In this document: positions 25,573 through 34,205 of the stretch, piece after piece
Numbering within the stretch: position 1 is the stretch's first letter
Layout: every line of letters starts with the position of its first letter
Assembly (NCBI RefSeq): GCF_000427445.1
Contig: NZ_KE386496.1
Location: forward strand, 2,336,506-2,400,505
Length of the DNA: 64,000 bases
Direction of reading: 5' to 3'
From: Methylocapsa acidiphila B2
GTDB taxonomy: Bacteria > Pseudomonadota > Alphaproteobacteria > Rhizobiales > Beijerinckiaceae
Made by a program: the position numbers and the translations under genes
The notes under the pieces: model-generated
Seen by the model: only the letters and a program-made list of their open reading frames with translations
What the model was told of the DNA's origin: nothing
Databases searched by the model: none

Positions 25573-26475
25573 ATGCCCACACGACGTAATGTTATAACTT
25601 CCGTAACACTTTGCCTTGTCTCGGCGTTGATCGGCGCCGGTCGAGCCAAAGCGGCGGGGAAGCTTCCGGTGATCGCAACCTTCACCATTCTCGCCGATCT
25701 CGCCCGCAATGTCGGCGGCGAGCGCGTCGAGGTCCAGACGCTTGTCGGCCCCAATGGCGACGCCCATGTCTATCAGCCGACTCCCGCCGACGCGAAAAAT
25801 CTCGCCGCGGCAAAGCTGATCCTGGTCAATGGCTTAGGGCTCGAAGGCTGGATCGACCGCCTGATCAAGGCGTCGGGCGCCAAAGCCCCCGTCCTCGTCG
25901 CGAGCAAGGGCGTGAAACCGCTTCAGATGCGGGAGGAAGGCCGCATCGGCGCCGACCCGCATGCCTGGCAATCTATCGCCAACGCCAAAATCTATGTCGC
26001 CAATATTCGCGACGGCCTGATCGCCGCCGATCCCGAGGGCGCCGAGGCCTATCGCGCGAATTCCGCGGCCTATCTCGCCAAGCTCGACGGGCTCGAAACG
26101 GAGGTGAAGCAAGCAATCGCGAAAATTCCGCCGGCGCAGCGCGCGATCATCACGACCCATGACGCCTTCGGCTATTTCGGTGCGGCCTATGGCTTTCGCT
26201 TCGTCGCTCCGCAAGGGGTTTCAACCGAGACCGAGGCGAGCGCCAGCGACGTCGCGAAAATCATCCGCCAGATCAAGGCCGAGAAGATTCCCGCCGTCTT
26301 TCTCGAAAATATCGCCGACGTGCGATTAGCGCGAAGGATCGCCGAGGAAAGCGGCGCCAAGATCGGCGGCGCATTGTTTTCCGACGCGCTTTCGCCGCCG
26401 GACGGCCCGGCCTCGACCTATCTCGACATGATGCGCAACAATGTCGGGGAGCTTTCGGCCGCGCTCGAGAAATAA
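25573..26475 (+). CDS. znuA: Periplasmic zinc-binding protein ZnuA (cluster A-I)
   Basis: 300 aa with a signal peptide (about 1-28). Metal-ligand positions: H65 in GDAHVYQP, H130 in ADPHAWQS and H196 in TTHDAFGYFG, plus a later acidic residue. It lacks the His-rich loop of E. coli ZnuA, so manganese is possible from sequence alone. The COG0523 GTPase downstream and the Zur-like dyads favour zinc. Confidence 0.9.
   Translation: MPTRRNVITSVTLCLVSALIGAGRAKAAGKLPVIATFTILADLARNVGGERVEVQTLVGPNGDAHVYQPTPADAKNLAAAKLILVNGLGLEGWIDRLIKASGAKAPVLVASKGVKPLQMREEGRIGADPHAWQSIANAKIYVANIRDGLIAADPEGAEAYRANSAAYLAKLDGLETEVKQAIAKIPPAQRAIITTHDAFGYFGAAYGFRFVAPQGVSTETEASASDVAKIIRQIKAEKIPAVFLENIADVRLARRIAEESGAKIGGALFSDALSPPDGPASTYLDMMRNNVGELSAALEK
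25588..25600. promoter_or_regulatory. Second Zur-like dyad inside the start of znuA
   Basis: AATGTTATAACTT contains the perfect palindrome GTTATAAC (25591-25598), an AT-rich break in GC-rich coding DNA 15 nt after the znuA ATG. Its resemblance to the first half of the 23648 site suggests Zur binding, but coding constraint could also explain it. Confidence 0.3.
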
Positions 26476-26581
26476 CCCCGCACGTCAAGACGCGCCGACG
26501 GCCCCCAACCCTTTTTATTTGCGGGACGCGTCGAACCGCTCCATATAGCGGGCTCGCGTTTTCCTTCCCGTCGGAGCTCTC

Positions 26582-27646
26582 ATGCCGGACGAAAAAATTC
26601 CCGTCACTGTGCTCACCGGCTATCTCGGCGCCGGCAAGACGACCCTCCTGAACCGCATCCTCTCCGAGGATCACGGACGGAAATTCGCCGTCATCGTCAA
26701 TGAATTCGGCGAGATCGGCATAGACAACGACCTCGTCATCGGCGCCGACGAGGAAGTCTTCGAGATGAACAACGGCTGCATCTGCTGCACCGTGCGCGGC
26801 GACCTCATCCGCATCGTCGAGGGCCTGCTCAAACGCAAGGGCAAGTTCGACGCGATCATCGTCGAGACGACGGGGCTCGCCGATCCAGCCCCGGTGGCGC
26901 AGACCTTTTTCGTCGACGCCGACGTGCAAGGGGCGGCGCGGCTCGACGCCGTCGTCACGGTCGCCGACGCCAAATGGCTGGCCGAACGCCTGAAGGACGC
27001 GCCCGAAGCCAAGAACCAGATCGCCTTCGCCGACGTGATCCTTCTCAACAAGATCGATCTCGTGAGCCCGGCTGAAGCGGCGGAGGTCGAGGCCAGGATC
27101 CGCGCGATCAACCCCTACGCCAAATTGCACAAGACCGTGAATTGCGCCGTGCCGCTCGACGCGGTCCTCGCCCGCAACGCCTTCGACCTCGACCGCATCC
27201 TCGAGATCGAGCCCGCCTTTTTGGAGGTCGAGGAGGCGCATGATCACGCCCATCACGATCACGAACATGCGCATCATGACCATGATCATCACGACCATGG
27301 CCATCACGAGCATGTTCACGAGACCCACGGGCTGAAGCACTACCACGACGAAGACATGCAGTCGGTCGCCCTGTCGATCGACGGCGACGTGGACCCCGAC
27401 AAGTTCATGCCCTGGCTCAATGACTACATTCAGAAGGAAGGCGCCTCGATCCTGCGCTCCAAGGGCATTCTCGCCTTGAAGGGCGAGCCGAGGCGGTTCG
27501 TCTTCCAGGGCGTCCATATGATCCTCGACGGCGATCTCCAACGCGAATGGAGGGAAGGCGAAACGCGCACGAGCCGCATCGTCTTCATCGGCCGGAACCT
27601 GAAGGAAGACGAGATCAGCAAGGGTTTCCTCGCTTGCGCGGCCTGA
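26582..27646 (+). CDS. COG0523 (CobW/ZNG1-like) metal-chaperone GTPase with His-rich loop
   Basis: 354-aa GTPase expected to hand zinc to client enzymes during zinc limitation. P-loop GYLGAGKTT (13-21), the metal motif GCICC (C66, C68, C69), G4 NKID, and a very His-rich loop (about 220-260, some 19 His). The C-terminal CobW domain ends in FIGRNL. It lies 106 nt after znuA in the same direction. Confidence 0.93.
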   Translation: MPDEKIPVTVLTGYLGAGKTTLLNRILSEDHGRKFAVIVNEFGEIGIDNDLVIGADEEVFEMNNGCICCTVRGDLIRIVEGLLKRKGKFDAIIVETTGLADPAPVAQTFFVDADVQGAARLDAVVTVADAKWLAERLKDAPEAKNQIAFADVILLNKIDLVSPAEAAEVEARIRAINPYAKLHKTVNCAVPLDAVLARNAFDLDRILEIEPAFLEVEEAHDHAHHDHEHAHHDHDHHDHGHHEHVHETHGLKHYHDEDMQSVALSIDGDVDPDKFMPWLNDYIQKEGASILRSKGILALKGEPRRFVFQGVHMILDGDLQREWREGETRTSRIVFIGRNLKEDEISKGFLACAA

Positions 27647-27704
27647 CAATCTCGCACGCGGGGGCGTCCGCCGACGCAAGACCTCGCCTTAAGGCGCTGC
27701 GGCC

Positions 27705-28709
27705 ATGACGGAGCCCGCCTCCTCCCTCACATCCAATGTCGCGCCCTTTGACGCCGGCGCGCCCGTCACCGCGGCGGCTTTTCTTGGCCCAGTCCCGGCG
27801 TTGGCGCTCGGCGACGGCTCGGTCTTGCTCGTGGCGAAGGGAGTGGAAAAGCGCATCGCCGCGCATGCGGACGGCGCCGTGCTCGTGGCCGCGCGGGCCG
27901 GGCGGAGCCTCGTCACCGGCGGCGACGACGGCCGGGTCATGCGCATCGCGGCCGACGGCGGCCTGGAAGAAATCGCGCGGGAAAAAGGCAAATGGATCGA
28001 CGCCCTCGCCACGCGCGAGGACGGCGCGATCGCCTGGAGCGCGGGCAAGGAGGTCCGCGCCCGCGACGCCAAGGGTGAAATCAAATCCTTCGCCGCGCCT
28101 TCGACCGCGCGCGGCCTCGCCTTTTTGCCTAAGGGCTATCGGATCGCCATCGCTCATTATAATGGCGCGACGCTCTGGTTTCCAAACGCCGCGGCGCCGC
28201 CGGACAAGCTTGAATGGAAAGGCTCGCATCTCGACGTCGCCGCATCGCCCGATGGGCGCTTTCTGCTCACCTCGATGCAGGAGAACGCCCTGCACGCCTG
28301 GCGCCTCGCCGACAAGAAGGACTTGCGCCTCGCCGGCTATCCGGCGAAGACGCGCTCGCTCTCATGGTCCCATGACGGGCATTGGCTCGCGACGTCCGGC
28401 GCGGACGCCGCCATCATCTGGCCGTTCAAGGATAAGGAAGGGCCGATGAACAAGGCGCCGCTCGAATGCGGCGTGCGCAAAGCCAAGGTGACCAGCGTCG
28501 CCTTTCACCCGAATGCGCTCGTATTGGCGCAAGGCTATGAGGACGGCTGGCTGCTGCTCTGCCGCGTCCCGGACGGCGCCGAAATCCTGGTGCGCGGCCA
28601 AACCGACAAGGCGGCCGCGATCTCCGCGCTGGCTTGGGACGAGTCCGGCCGCCGCCTCCTGTTCGGGACGGCGGAGGGCGAGGCCGGCCTTCTCGACATG
28701 CCCGCGTAA
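27705..28709 (+). CDS. WD40-repeat protein linked to zinc GTPase
   Basis: 334 aa, no signal peptide, composed of about seven beta-propeller blades. Examples of blade endings: GGDDGRVMRIAADG, SPDGRFLLTSMQENALHAW and SHDGHWLATSGADAAIIW. It follows the COG0523 gene by 58 nt. In my recollection the COG0523-WD40 pairing recurs in alphaproteobacteria, which suggests a scaffold in zinc allocation. The specific function is not known. Confidence 0.85.
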   Translation: MTEPASSLTSNVAPFDAGAPVTAAAFLGPVPALALGDGSVLLVAKGVEKRIAAHADGAVLVAARAGRSLVTGGDDGRVMRIAADGGLEEIAREKGKWIDALATREDGAIAWSAGKEVRARDAKGEIKSFAAPSTARGLAFLPKGYRIAIAHYNGATLWFPNAAAPPDKLEWKGSHLDVAASPDGRFLLTSMQENALHAWRLADKKDLRLAGYPAKTRSLSWSHDGHWLATSGADAAIIWPFKDKEGPMNKAPLECGVRKAKVTSVAFHPNALVLAQGYEDGWLLLCRVPDGAEILVRGQTDKAAAISALAWDESGRRLLFGTAEGEAGLLDMPA

Positions 28710-28822
28710 GGCACGAAAGCGAGAAGAGGACGCGGCCCCAAAATCCCCTTTATCAAAACGTTTTCTGTCCAACCGAACGCTGAAATTTCGCCTTGAGCGC
28801 GTTCGACGACAAAGACTGGAAC

Positions 28823-29638
28823 ATGATCCCTAATCTCCTCTCCATCGCAGGGTCCGATCCGAGCGGCGGCGCGGGCGTCCAAGCCGATCTCAAGACGTTC
28901 AGCGCGCTCGGCTGCTACGGGATGGCTGCGATCACGGCGCTCACCGCGCAGAACACGCGGGGCGTCAGCGACGTTCATGTCCCCTCGGCGCAATTCGTCG
29001 CCGCGCAGATCGACGCGATCTTCGAGGACATCGAGGTCGCGGCCGTCAAGATCGGCATGCTGGCGACCGGCTTCATCATCGAGGCGGTCGCGAAACGGCT
29101 CTGCTATTACAAGCCGCGGTTCATCGTTCTCGATCCAGTGCTGGCGGCAACAAGCGGCGACGCCTTGGCCTCATCCGACGCCGCCGAGGCCATGGTCCGC
29201 TATATTTTTCCGCTCGCCACCGTGGTCACGCCGAATTTCTTCGAGGCCTCGCGGCTTTCCGGCCATGTGATCGCCGCCGATCACGCCGGCATGCGCCGCG
29301 CCGCCGGGCTCTTGCACGCACGCGGGGCCAGGGCCGTGCTGCTGAAGGGCGGCCATGTGCCGGGGCCGACCAGCGACGATCTTTTGTTCGATGGCGCGTC
29401 TTATCGGGCGTTTTCAACGCCGCGCATCGGCGTCTCCGGCGCGCATGGCACCGGCTGCACCTTATCGTCGGCGATCGCCGTTTATCTCGCGAAGGGCCTG
29501 CCGCTCCCCGAGGCGATCGAGGCGGCCAAGGCCTATCTGACCGCAGCGCTCGCCGCCGCGGATCAGCTCACGGTCGGCCAAGGGATCGGGCCCGTGCATC
29601 ATTTTCATGAGCTTTGGCCCAGCGCGCCGAAGAGGTAA
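28823..29638 (+). CDS. thiD: Hydroxymethylpyrimidine/phosphomethylpyrimidine kinase ThiD
   Basis: Phosphorylates HMP and HMP-P for thiamine synthesis. LLSIAGSDPSGGAGVQADLK opens the ribokinase-like fold; VLDPVLAATSG and the anion-hole loop GAHGTGCTLSSAIA complete it. Start at 28823 (MIPNLLSIAG) matches the family; the frame extends to a TTG at 28793. 271 aa. No other thiamine gene nearby. Confidence 0.94.
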   Translation: MIPNLLSIAGSDPSGGAGVQADLKTFSALGCYGMAAITALTAQNTRGVSDVHVPSAQFVAAQIDAIFEDIEVAAVKIGMLATGFIIEAVAKRLCYYKPRFIVLDPVLAATSGDALASSDAAEAMVRYIFPLATVVTPNFFEASRLSGHVIAADHAGMRRAAGLLHARGARAVLLKGGHVPGPTSDDLLFDGASYRAFSTPRIGVSGAHGTGCTLSSAIAVYLAKGLPLPEAIEAAKAYLTAALAAADQLTVGQGIGPVHHFHELWPSAPKR

Positions 29639-29651
29639 GTGGCAAGCGGGC

Positions 29652-30086
29652 TTAGAGACCCTCAAGCGTGCGCTTGTCCAGGTCGCCGCCGAAAAATTTG
29701 CGCAAGGCTTGCTGAAAAACCAGATCATCATCGGCGACGCTGGCGAAAAGAGTCGTCGACGAATGAAATTTCATGTCGTCGGGCGCGCCAAAAATCTGAT
29801 GGACCGACCGCCCTTCGACAGAATTCACGTGGCGCGTGGCGCGACGCAGCCTCGGCCCGAGAACAGGATGGCGCAAATAGGCCTCCGCCTCCGCGCGGCC
29901 GGAAATCGCAAATTTCCGCGCCATCGAACTGGTCCCCAACCCCTCTAGCTGCGGGAAGATGAACCACATCCAGTGGCTTTCCTTTCGACCTGCGGCAAGT
30001 TCCGCGCAAGCTGTCTCGAAGACCGGCTCCTGCGCATCGACAAATCGCTGCAAATCATAGGGATCATTGCTCTTTCTGTCGGTCAT
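29652..30086 (-). CDS. DUF1810 family protein
   Basis: 144-aa soluble protein of the DUF1810 family, recognised by DPYDLQRFVDAQ, SHWMWFIFPQLEGLG and HPVLGPRL. Start at 30086 is supported by AGGGAAAG upstream; the frame runs to 30158. Function uncharacterised. It ends 13 nt from the convergent thiD stop and is divergent from prfC. Confidence 0.88.
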   Translation of the reverse strand: MTDRKSNDPYDLQRFVDAQEPVFETACAELAAGRKESHWMWFIFPQLEGLGTSSMARKFAISGRAEAEAYLRHPVLGPRLRRATRHVNSVEGRSVHQIFGAPDDMKFHSSTTLFASVADDDLVFQQALRKFFGGDLDKRTLEGL

Positions 30087-30169
30087 CGCTTTCTTTCCCT
30101 CTCGCAGCTCGACGACTCGAGGCGCAGGACAATTGACATCCACCCCGCCGCTTGCCACGTAGCAGCGGC

Positions 30170-31747
30170 ATGAACGCTCATGATCCGGTCAGCCGGCGAC
30201 GCACCTTCGCCATCATCTCCCACCCCGACGCGGGCAAAACGACGCTCACCGAGAAGCTGCTGCTTTTCGGCGGCGCGATTCAGCTCGCCGGCGAAGTGCG
30301 CGCCAAAGCCAACCGGCGCCAAACGAGATCCGACTGGATGGGAATCGAGCGCGAGCGCGGGATCTCGGTCGTCACCTCGGTCATGACCTTCGAATATGGC
30401 GGCTGCGTCTATAATCTGCTCGACACGCCGGGCCACGAGGATTTCTCCGAGGACACCTATCGCACGCTCACGGCTGTCGACAGCGCGATCATGGTGATCG
30501 ACGCCGCCAAGGGCATCGAGGCGCGCACCCGAAAACTCTTCGAGGTCTGCCGCCTGCGCGACATTCCGATCCTCACCTTCATCAACAAACTCGACCGCGA
30601 AACCCGCGACCCGTTCGACATTTTGGACGAGATCGAGAAGACCCTCGCCCTCGACGTCGCGCCGATCACCTGGCCGCTCGGGCGCGGCCGCAGTTTCGTC
30701 GGCACCTATGATCTCGAGCACAAGATCGTGCGGCGAATCGACCGCGACAGCGAGCCGACGCCCGTCTCGGGCCCCGACGACCCGTTCATCGCGAGCCTCC
30801 TCAATGAAGCCGATCTGAAAGAAGCGCGCGAGCAGATCGAGCTCGCCGCCGACGGCTGCAAGCGCTTCGAGCGCCAATCCTTCCTCGAGGGTCATCTGAC
30901 CCCGGTCTTTTTCGGCAGCGCCTTGCGCAATTTCGGCGTCCGCGACCTCATCGACGCCTTGAAGGATTTCGCGCCGCCGCCGCATGGGCTCGAGACGGCC
31001 TCGCGCATGGTCGACGCCCGCGAGGACAAGATGACTGGATTCGTGTTCAAGATTCAGGCGAACATGGACCCGAACCACCGCGACCGCATCGCCTTTATGC
31101 GCGTCTGCTCCGGGAAACTGAAGCGCGGCATGAAGGCGAAACTCGTGCGCACCGGCAAGAATATCGCGCTCAACGCGCCGCAATTCTTCTTCGCGCAGGA
31201 TCGCCAATTGGCTGAAGAGGCCTATGCCGGCGATGTCGTCGGCATTCCCAATCATGGCGCGCTGCGCATTGGCGACACGTTGACGGAAGGCGAGACGCTG
31301 ATCTTTCGCGGCGTGCCCAGCTTCGCGCCGGAAATTCTCCGCCGCGTCAAGATCGGCGACGCGATGAAGGCGAAGAAGCTGCGCGAGGCGCTCGGCCAAA
31401 TGGCCGAAGAGGGCGTCGTCCAGCTGTTCCTGCCGAACGACGGATCGGGCGCGATCGTCGGCGTCGTCGGCGCCTTGCAGCTCGACGTTCTGGCCGAGAG
31501 GCTCACCGCGGAATATAGCGTTGAGACGAGCTTCGAGACCTGCCGATTCGAGACCTGCCGGTGGATTACAGCGAAAGCCTCGGCGGAACTCGACAAATTC
31601 ATTCGCGCCCATCCCTCCTCCATGGCCGCCGATCTCGACGGCGCGCCGGTCTTCATGGCCTCGTCCGCCTGGGACCTGAAATATGAGCAGGAGAAATGGC
31701 CAGAGATCAGCTTCTCCGACATCAAGGATTATCAGAAGGCGGCGTGA
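30170..31747 (+). CDS. prfC: Peptide chain release factor 3 (RF3)
   Basis: GTPase that removes RF1/RF2 from the ribosome after termination. G1 SHPDAGKTT, switch ERGISVVTSVMTFEY, G3 DTPGHEDFSEDTYRTL, G4 NKLDRETRDPFD, followed by the RF3-specific domains (GAIVGVVGALQLDVLAERL). 525 aa, full length. ATG at 30170 (MNAHDPVSRRRTFA) is chosen over 30152. Confidence 0.97.
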   Translation: MNAHDPVSRRRTFAIISHPDAGKTTLTEKLLLFGGAIQLAGEVRAKANRRQTRSDWMGIERERGISVVTSVMTFEYGGCVYNLLDTPGHEDFSEDTYRTLTAVDSAIMVIDAAKGIEARTRKLFEVCRLRDIPILTFINKLDRETRDPFDILDEIEKTLALDVAPITWPLGRGRSFVGTYDLEHKIVRRIDRDSEPTPVSGPDDPFIASLLNEADLKEAREQIELAADGCKRFERQSFLEGHLTPVFFGSALRNFGVRDLIDALKDFAPPPHGLETASRMVDAREDKMTGFVFKIQANMDPNHRDRIAFMRVCSGKLKRGMKAKLVRTGKNIALNAPQFFFAQDRQLAEEAYAGDVVGIPNHGALRIGDTLTEGETLIFRGVPSFAPEILRRVKIGDAMKAKKLREALGQMAEEGVVQLFLPNDGSGAIVGVVGALQLDVLAERLTAEYSVETSFETCRFETCRWITAKASAELDKFIRAHPSSMAADLDGAPVFMASSAWDLKYEQEKWPEISFSDIKDYQKAA

Positions 31748-31827
31748 GAAGAGGCCAAGCGCCCGCTGGCGAAAATGCTATGCTTCATTGTGGTGTTTTC
31801 ACAATCTTCCTTTCGATGCGAGGCCAC

Positions 31828-32172
31828 ATGCCGAAGCCGTTTCAATTTTCTCTGGCGCCCCAGCAATTGTGGCAGGCGATCAACCCTCTGACCTTCTATC
31901 AACAGGGCGCAGAACTCGGACTGATCAACATCGACATCGGCCAGACGCCGAATCGCGCGATGGAGCAGACCATTCTCGACGATGTCGGGAGCTATGGAAG
32001 ACAGATCGGCCGCATCGGCGACGCGCTCGAGGTTCTCCTCAACCACGTCAAGCTCGACGATTTAAGCCAGGACGAGCAAGACGCCCTCGACATTTTGCGG
32101 GGCCAGCTCGCCGAAGTGCGGCGGGCGAAGCGGCGAGCCCGCCAAAATCAGTCCAGCCAAGTCGAAAGTTGA
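31828..32172 (+). CDS. Hypothetical small helical protein
   Basis: 114 aa. The N-terminus MPKPFQFSLAPQQLWQAINP precedes an acidic helical region with DDVGSYGRQIGRIGDALEVLLNH and a basic tail (RRAKRRARQNQ). Composition recalls phasin-like or amphipathic helical proteins, but no family is assigned. GAGG lies upstream of the ATG. It begins 80 nt after prfC, so it may be co-transcribed. Confidence 0.6.
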   Translation: MPKPFQFSLAPQQLWQAINPLTFYQQGAELGLINIDIGQTPNRAMEQTILDDVGSYGRQIGRIGDALEVLLNHVKLDDLSQDEQDALDILRGQLAEVRRAKRRARQNQSSQVES

Positions 32173-32442
32173 CGCCGCCCGCCTGGAACGAATGCAATCG
32201 GTAAAATCGAGTACGCTTCGCATAGGACATCGCGTAGAGGCGCGCAGCTCTTCCAGACAACCAACACACATTTGCAACGACTCGAGAGAGACCTTAACAA
32301 AAGCGTTGCAGTTGACGCGTGCCCATATTAGAATCCCTCCACACGCTTGAAGAATATTAATTCTAGTTACTTCAAAGAAGCTATATTCGGCGCGAGCGTG
32401 GAAAAAGAAAATTATATAGATCTTTTGGGGGGATATCTAATC

Positions 32443-33138
32443 ATGAGAAAGCTTTTGATTCTCAGCGCCGCCACGGCGCTATTTTCTGCGGGAGTGGCGC
32501 GATCTGATGACAATAACTCTTATAGGTCAGCATGCGGCATCGACGCGACGACTGTTCAAAACATCCAGAAACAATTGGCGACGGTCGTGCAGAGCGGCAA
32601 TGGCGGTCTCTTCAAGCCCAATCTGATGTGGTCCGCCATCGTCGATCGTCAGGGCGTTCTTTGCTCCGTGATCAAGACCGGCGACGCCTGGCCGGGCAGC
32701 CGCTCGATCGCCATCGCCAAGGCGAGCGCGGCGAATGATTTCAGCAATGCGAATTTCGCGCTCTCGACCGCGATGCTCTACGGGCCGACGCAGCCCGGCG
32801 GGTCGCTGTACGGGCTGAACAACTCCAATCCATTCAATCCGCAGTTTCAAACGCAGGGAACAGGCCTCGGCTATGTCCCCGGCGGCATCATCACTTTCGG
32901 CGGCGGCGTGGCGCTCTACAAGGCGGGCCACGTGATCGGCGGGCTCGGCGTCAGCGGCGACACATCCTGCGCCGATCACGCCATCGCCTATAAGATGCGC
33001 AAGGCCGCCGGCCTCGACGGCGCGCCGAACAGCGACAACATTCAATATCCGGTCAATCCGCCAGCGCCCGCCAATCCACAGCCGGCCGTGACCGGCTTCC
33101 AGCAACCGCGCTGCCTGGATACGGACATCATCCCGTAA
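32443..33138 (+). CDS. Exported GlcG/HbpS-like (DUF336) protein
   Basis: 231 aa, with signal peptide (about 1-21) and a mature GlcG/HbpS fold. It is recognised by SAIVDRQGVLCSVIKTGDAWPGSR, IAIAKASAANDFS and GGGVALYKAGHVIGGLGVSGDT. Members bind haem or act as periplasmic sensors. GGGGGGA precedes the ATG at 32443. An AT-rich upstream patch suggests its own promoter. A strong terminator lies downstream at 33258-33288. Confidence 0.85.
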   Translation: MRKLLILSAATALFSAGVARSDDNNSYRSACGIDATTVQNIQKQLATVVQSGNGGLFKPNLMWSAIVDRQGVLCSVIKTGDAWPGSRSIAIAKASAANDFSNANFALSTAMLYGPTQPGGSLYGLNNSNPFNPQFQTQGTGLGYVPGGIITFGGGVALYKAGHVIGGLGVSGDTSCADHAIAYKMRKAAGLDGAPNSDNIQYPVNPPAPANPQPAVTGFQQPRCLDTDIIP

Positions 33139-33192
33139 CATCTCCGTCGCGGCGCGAAGGCCAACGACGAAGGTTTCGCTCCGATTGATCAT

Positions 33193-33237
33193 AGAGCGCA
33201 TTCCGAAAAAGCCGATCGCCTTTTTCAATCGGAACGC
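33193..33237. repeat. Diverged copy of the dispersed palindromic element
   Basis: AGAGCGCATTCCGAAAAAG is followed by a stem GAAAAAG (33205-33211) / CTTTTTC (33220-33226) and an alternative outer pairing TTCCGA / TCGGAA. The left arm resembles AGAGCGCGTTCCGATTGGA of the copy at 14795. Confidence 0.5.
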
Positions 33238-33257
33238 CATCTAAAGCCCACCAAGCC

Positions 33258-33288
33258 CCGGCGCGCAGTCTTGCGCGCCGGTTTTTTT
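33258..33288 (+). terminator. Rho-independent terminator
   Basis: CCGGCGCGCA (33258-33267) pairs with TGCGCGCCGG (33272-33281) around GTCT, followed at once by seven T. It is the clearest intrinsic terminator in the window and should end the GlcG/HbpS-like transcript. Confidence 0.92.
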
Positions 33289-33502
33289 CGCCGAATTATG
33301 AGTGATGTCCGCGGATGAAAGTTGACGCTCGAGTCGTCGACTTTCGAAACGACCGGCGGCGTCATCAGAAGAACATCCCCTATTGCGCCGATCCGCTGTC
33401 CGCCTGCCAATAAGTGAAAGCTGGGCCAGATCCGTGTGATCGCGACGCCGGATCTGGCTCCTACGCCTCAACTCGATCCAGCTGCGCAGCCGAGTCGCGC
33501 CC

Positions 33503-33859
33503 TCACCTCGGGGGCAGGCTCGCGAAATAGGCCGCGATCGCCTCCATTTCCTGTTCGGTCATGTTGCGGCTCATGAAGCGCATCTCCTTGTGCTCGCGCC
33601 GGCCAGAATGAAAGGCGCGGAGCTGGTTCAGAAGATAGGGTTCGTTTTGCCCGGCCAGGTTAGGCACGGCGCCGAAACGCGAAATGCCGTCCGCCCCATG
33701 ACAGGGAACGCAGCCTGAGATCAGATCGGGCGACGACGGCTGCGCGCGCGCCGGGGAGGCGAGGAAGACAGCGACAATAAAACCGGCGAGAGCCATGCCG
33801 GCCCGCCCGACGATGGTCGCGATAGTCTCCTTCCACAAACCAGCGCGCCGCCATCGCAT
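33503..33859 (-). CDS. Small periplasmic class I cytochrome c
   Basis: 118 aa. An N-terminal hydrophobic segment (about 22-39) ends in ASPARA, a signal peptide cleavage site. One haem motif C50-VP-C53-H54, followed by GxxxFGAVPNLAGQNEPYL and FMSRNMTEQEMEAIAAYFASL, with Met as likely axial ligand. It belongs to the c553/c4-like group. ATG at 33859 lies 4 nt after the stop of the DUF465 gene; a shorter start at 33796 would also give a signal peptide. Confidence 0.9.
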   Translation of the reverse strand: MRWRRAGLWKETIATIVGRAGMALAGFIVAVFLASPARAQPSSPDLISGCVPCHGADGISRFGAVPNLAGQNEPYLLNQLRAFHSGRREHKEMRFMSRNMTEQEMEAIAAYFASLPPR

Positions 33860-33863
33860 GGCC

Positions 33864-34103
33864 TTACGCGGTCAAAAGGATCTGAGCGATCTGGTCCTTG
33901 AGAGACAGGCGCTGTTTTTTCAGGGCTTCGAGCGTGGCGTCGTCGGTCGGCTCGACTTCCGCCTCCATGCGGTGGATCGTGCGATTGACCTCATGATATT
34001 CTTCGGCGATCCGCGCGAAATGCGCATTCGCGCCTTTTAGACCTTTGATGGCCTCGACCTTGTCCGGAAACTCCTCGTGCAATTCATGCGCAACGTGACT
34101 CAT
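33864..34103 (-). CDS. DUF465/YdcH family small protein
   Basis: 79-aa, fully helical charged protein of the DUF465 (YdcH) family, recognised by HRMEAEVEPTDDATLEALKKQRLSLKDQI split across its C-terminal half. Function unknown. Probably co-transcribed with the cytochrome c gene. Confidence 0.88.
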   Translation of the reverse strand: MSHVAHELHEEFPDKVEAIKGLKGANAHFARIAEEYHEVNRTIHRMEAEVEPTDDATLEALKKQRLSLKDQIAQILLTA

Positions 34104-34205
34104 GCTTTGTTCCTTAGTGAATATGGCTTCAATATAGTTTCGCCGTGAGGGTCGTTCGGAAATGGTCTCGCCGGCCGCGGCGCCAACCCCAAAACCGGCA
34201 AGCGC

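Larger units (their letters stand above)
33139..33502. other. Intergenic region with repeat and terminator
   Basis: 364 bp between convergent genes. It holds a palindromic element at 33193-33237 and an intrinsic terminator at 33258-33288; nothing else was recognised. Confidence 0.6.

Noticed and set aside
26273-27679. 468-codon minus-strand open frame opposite the COG0523 gene
   Set aside because: Its Val/Met-rich stretch is just the complement of the His-rich loop; the plus-strand gene is certain.
31521-31562. Near-perfect tandem 15-bp repeat (TTCGAGACCTGCCG twice) in prfC
   Set aside because: The encoded segment has the same length as other RF3 proteins, so it is probably convergence of codons, not a duplication.
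30083-31612. 509-codon minus-strand open frame opposite prfC
   Set aside because: Antisense shadow of RF3; no RBS and no domain.
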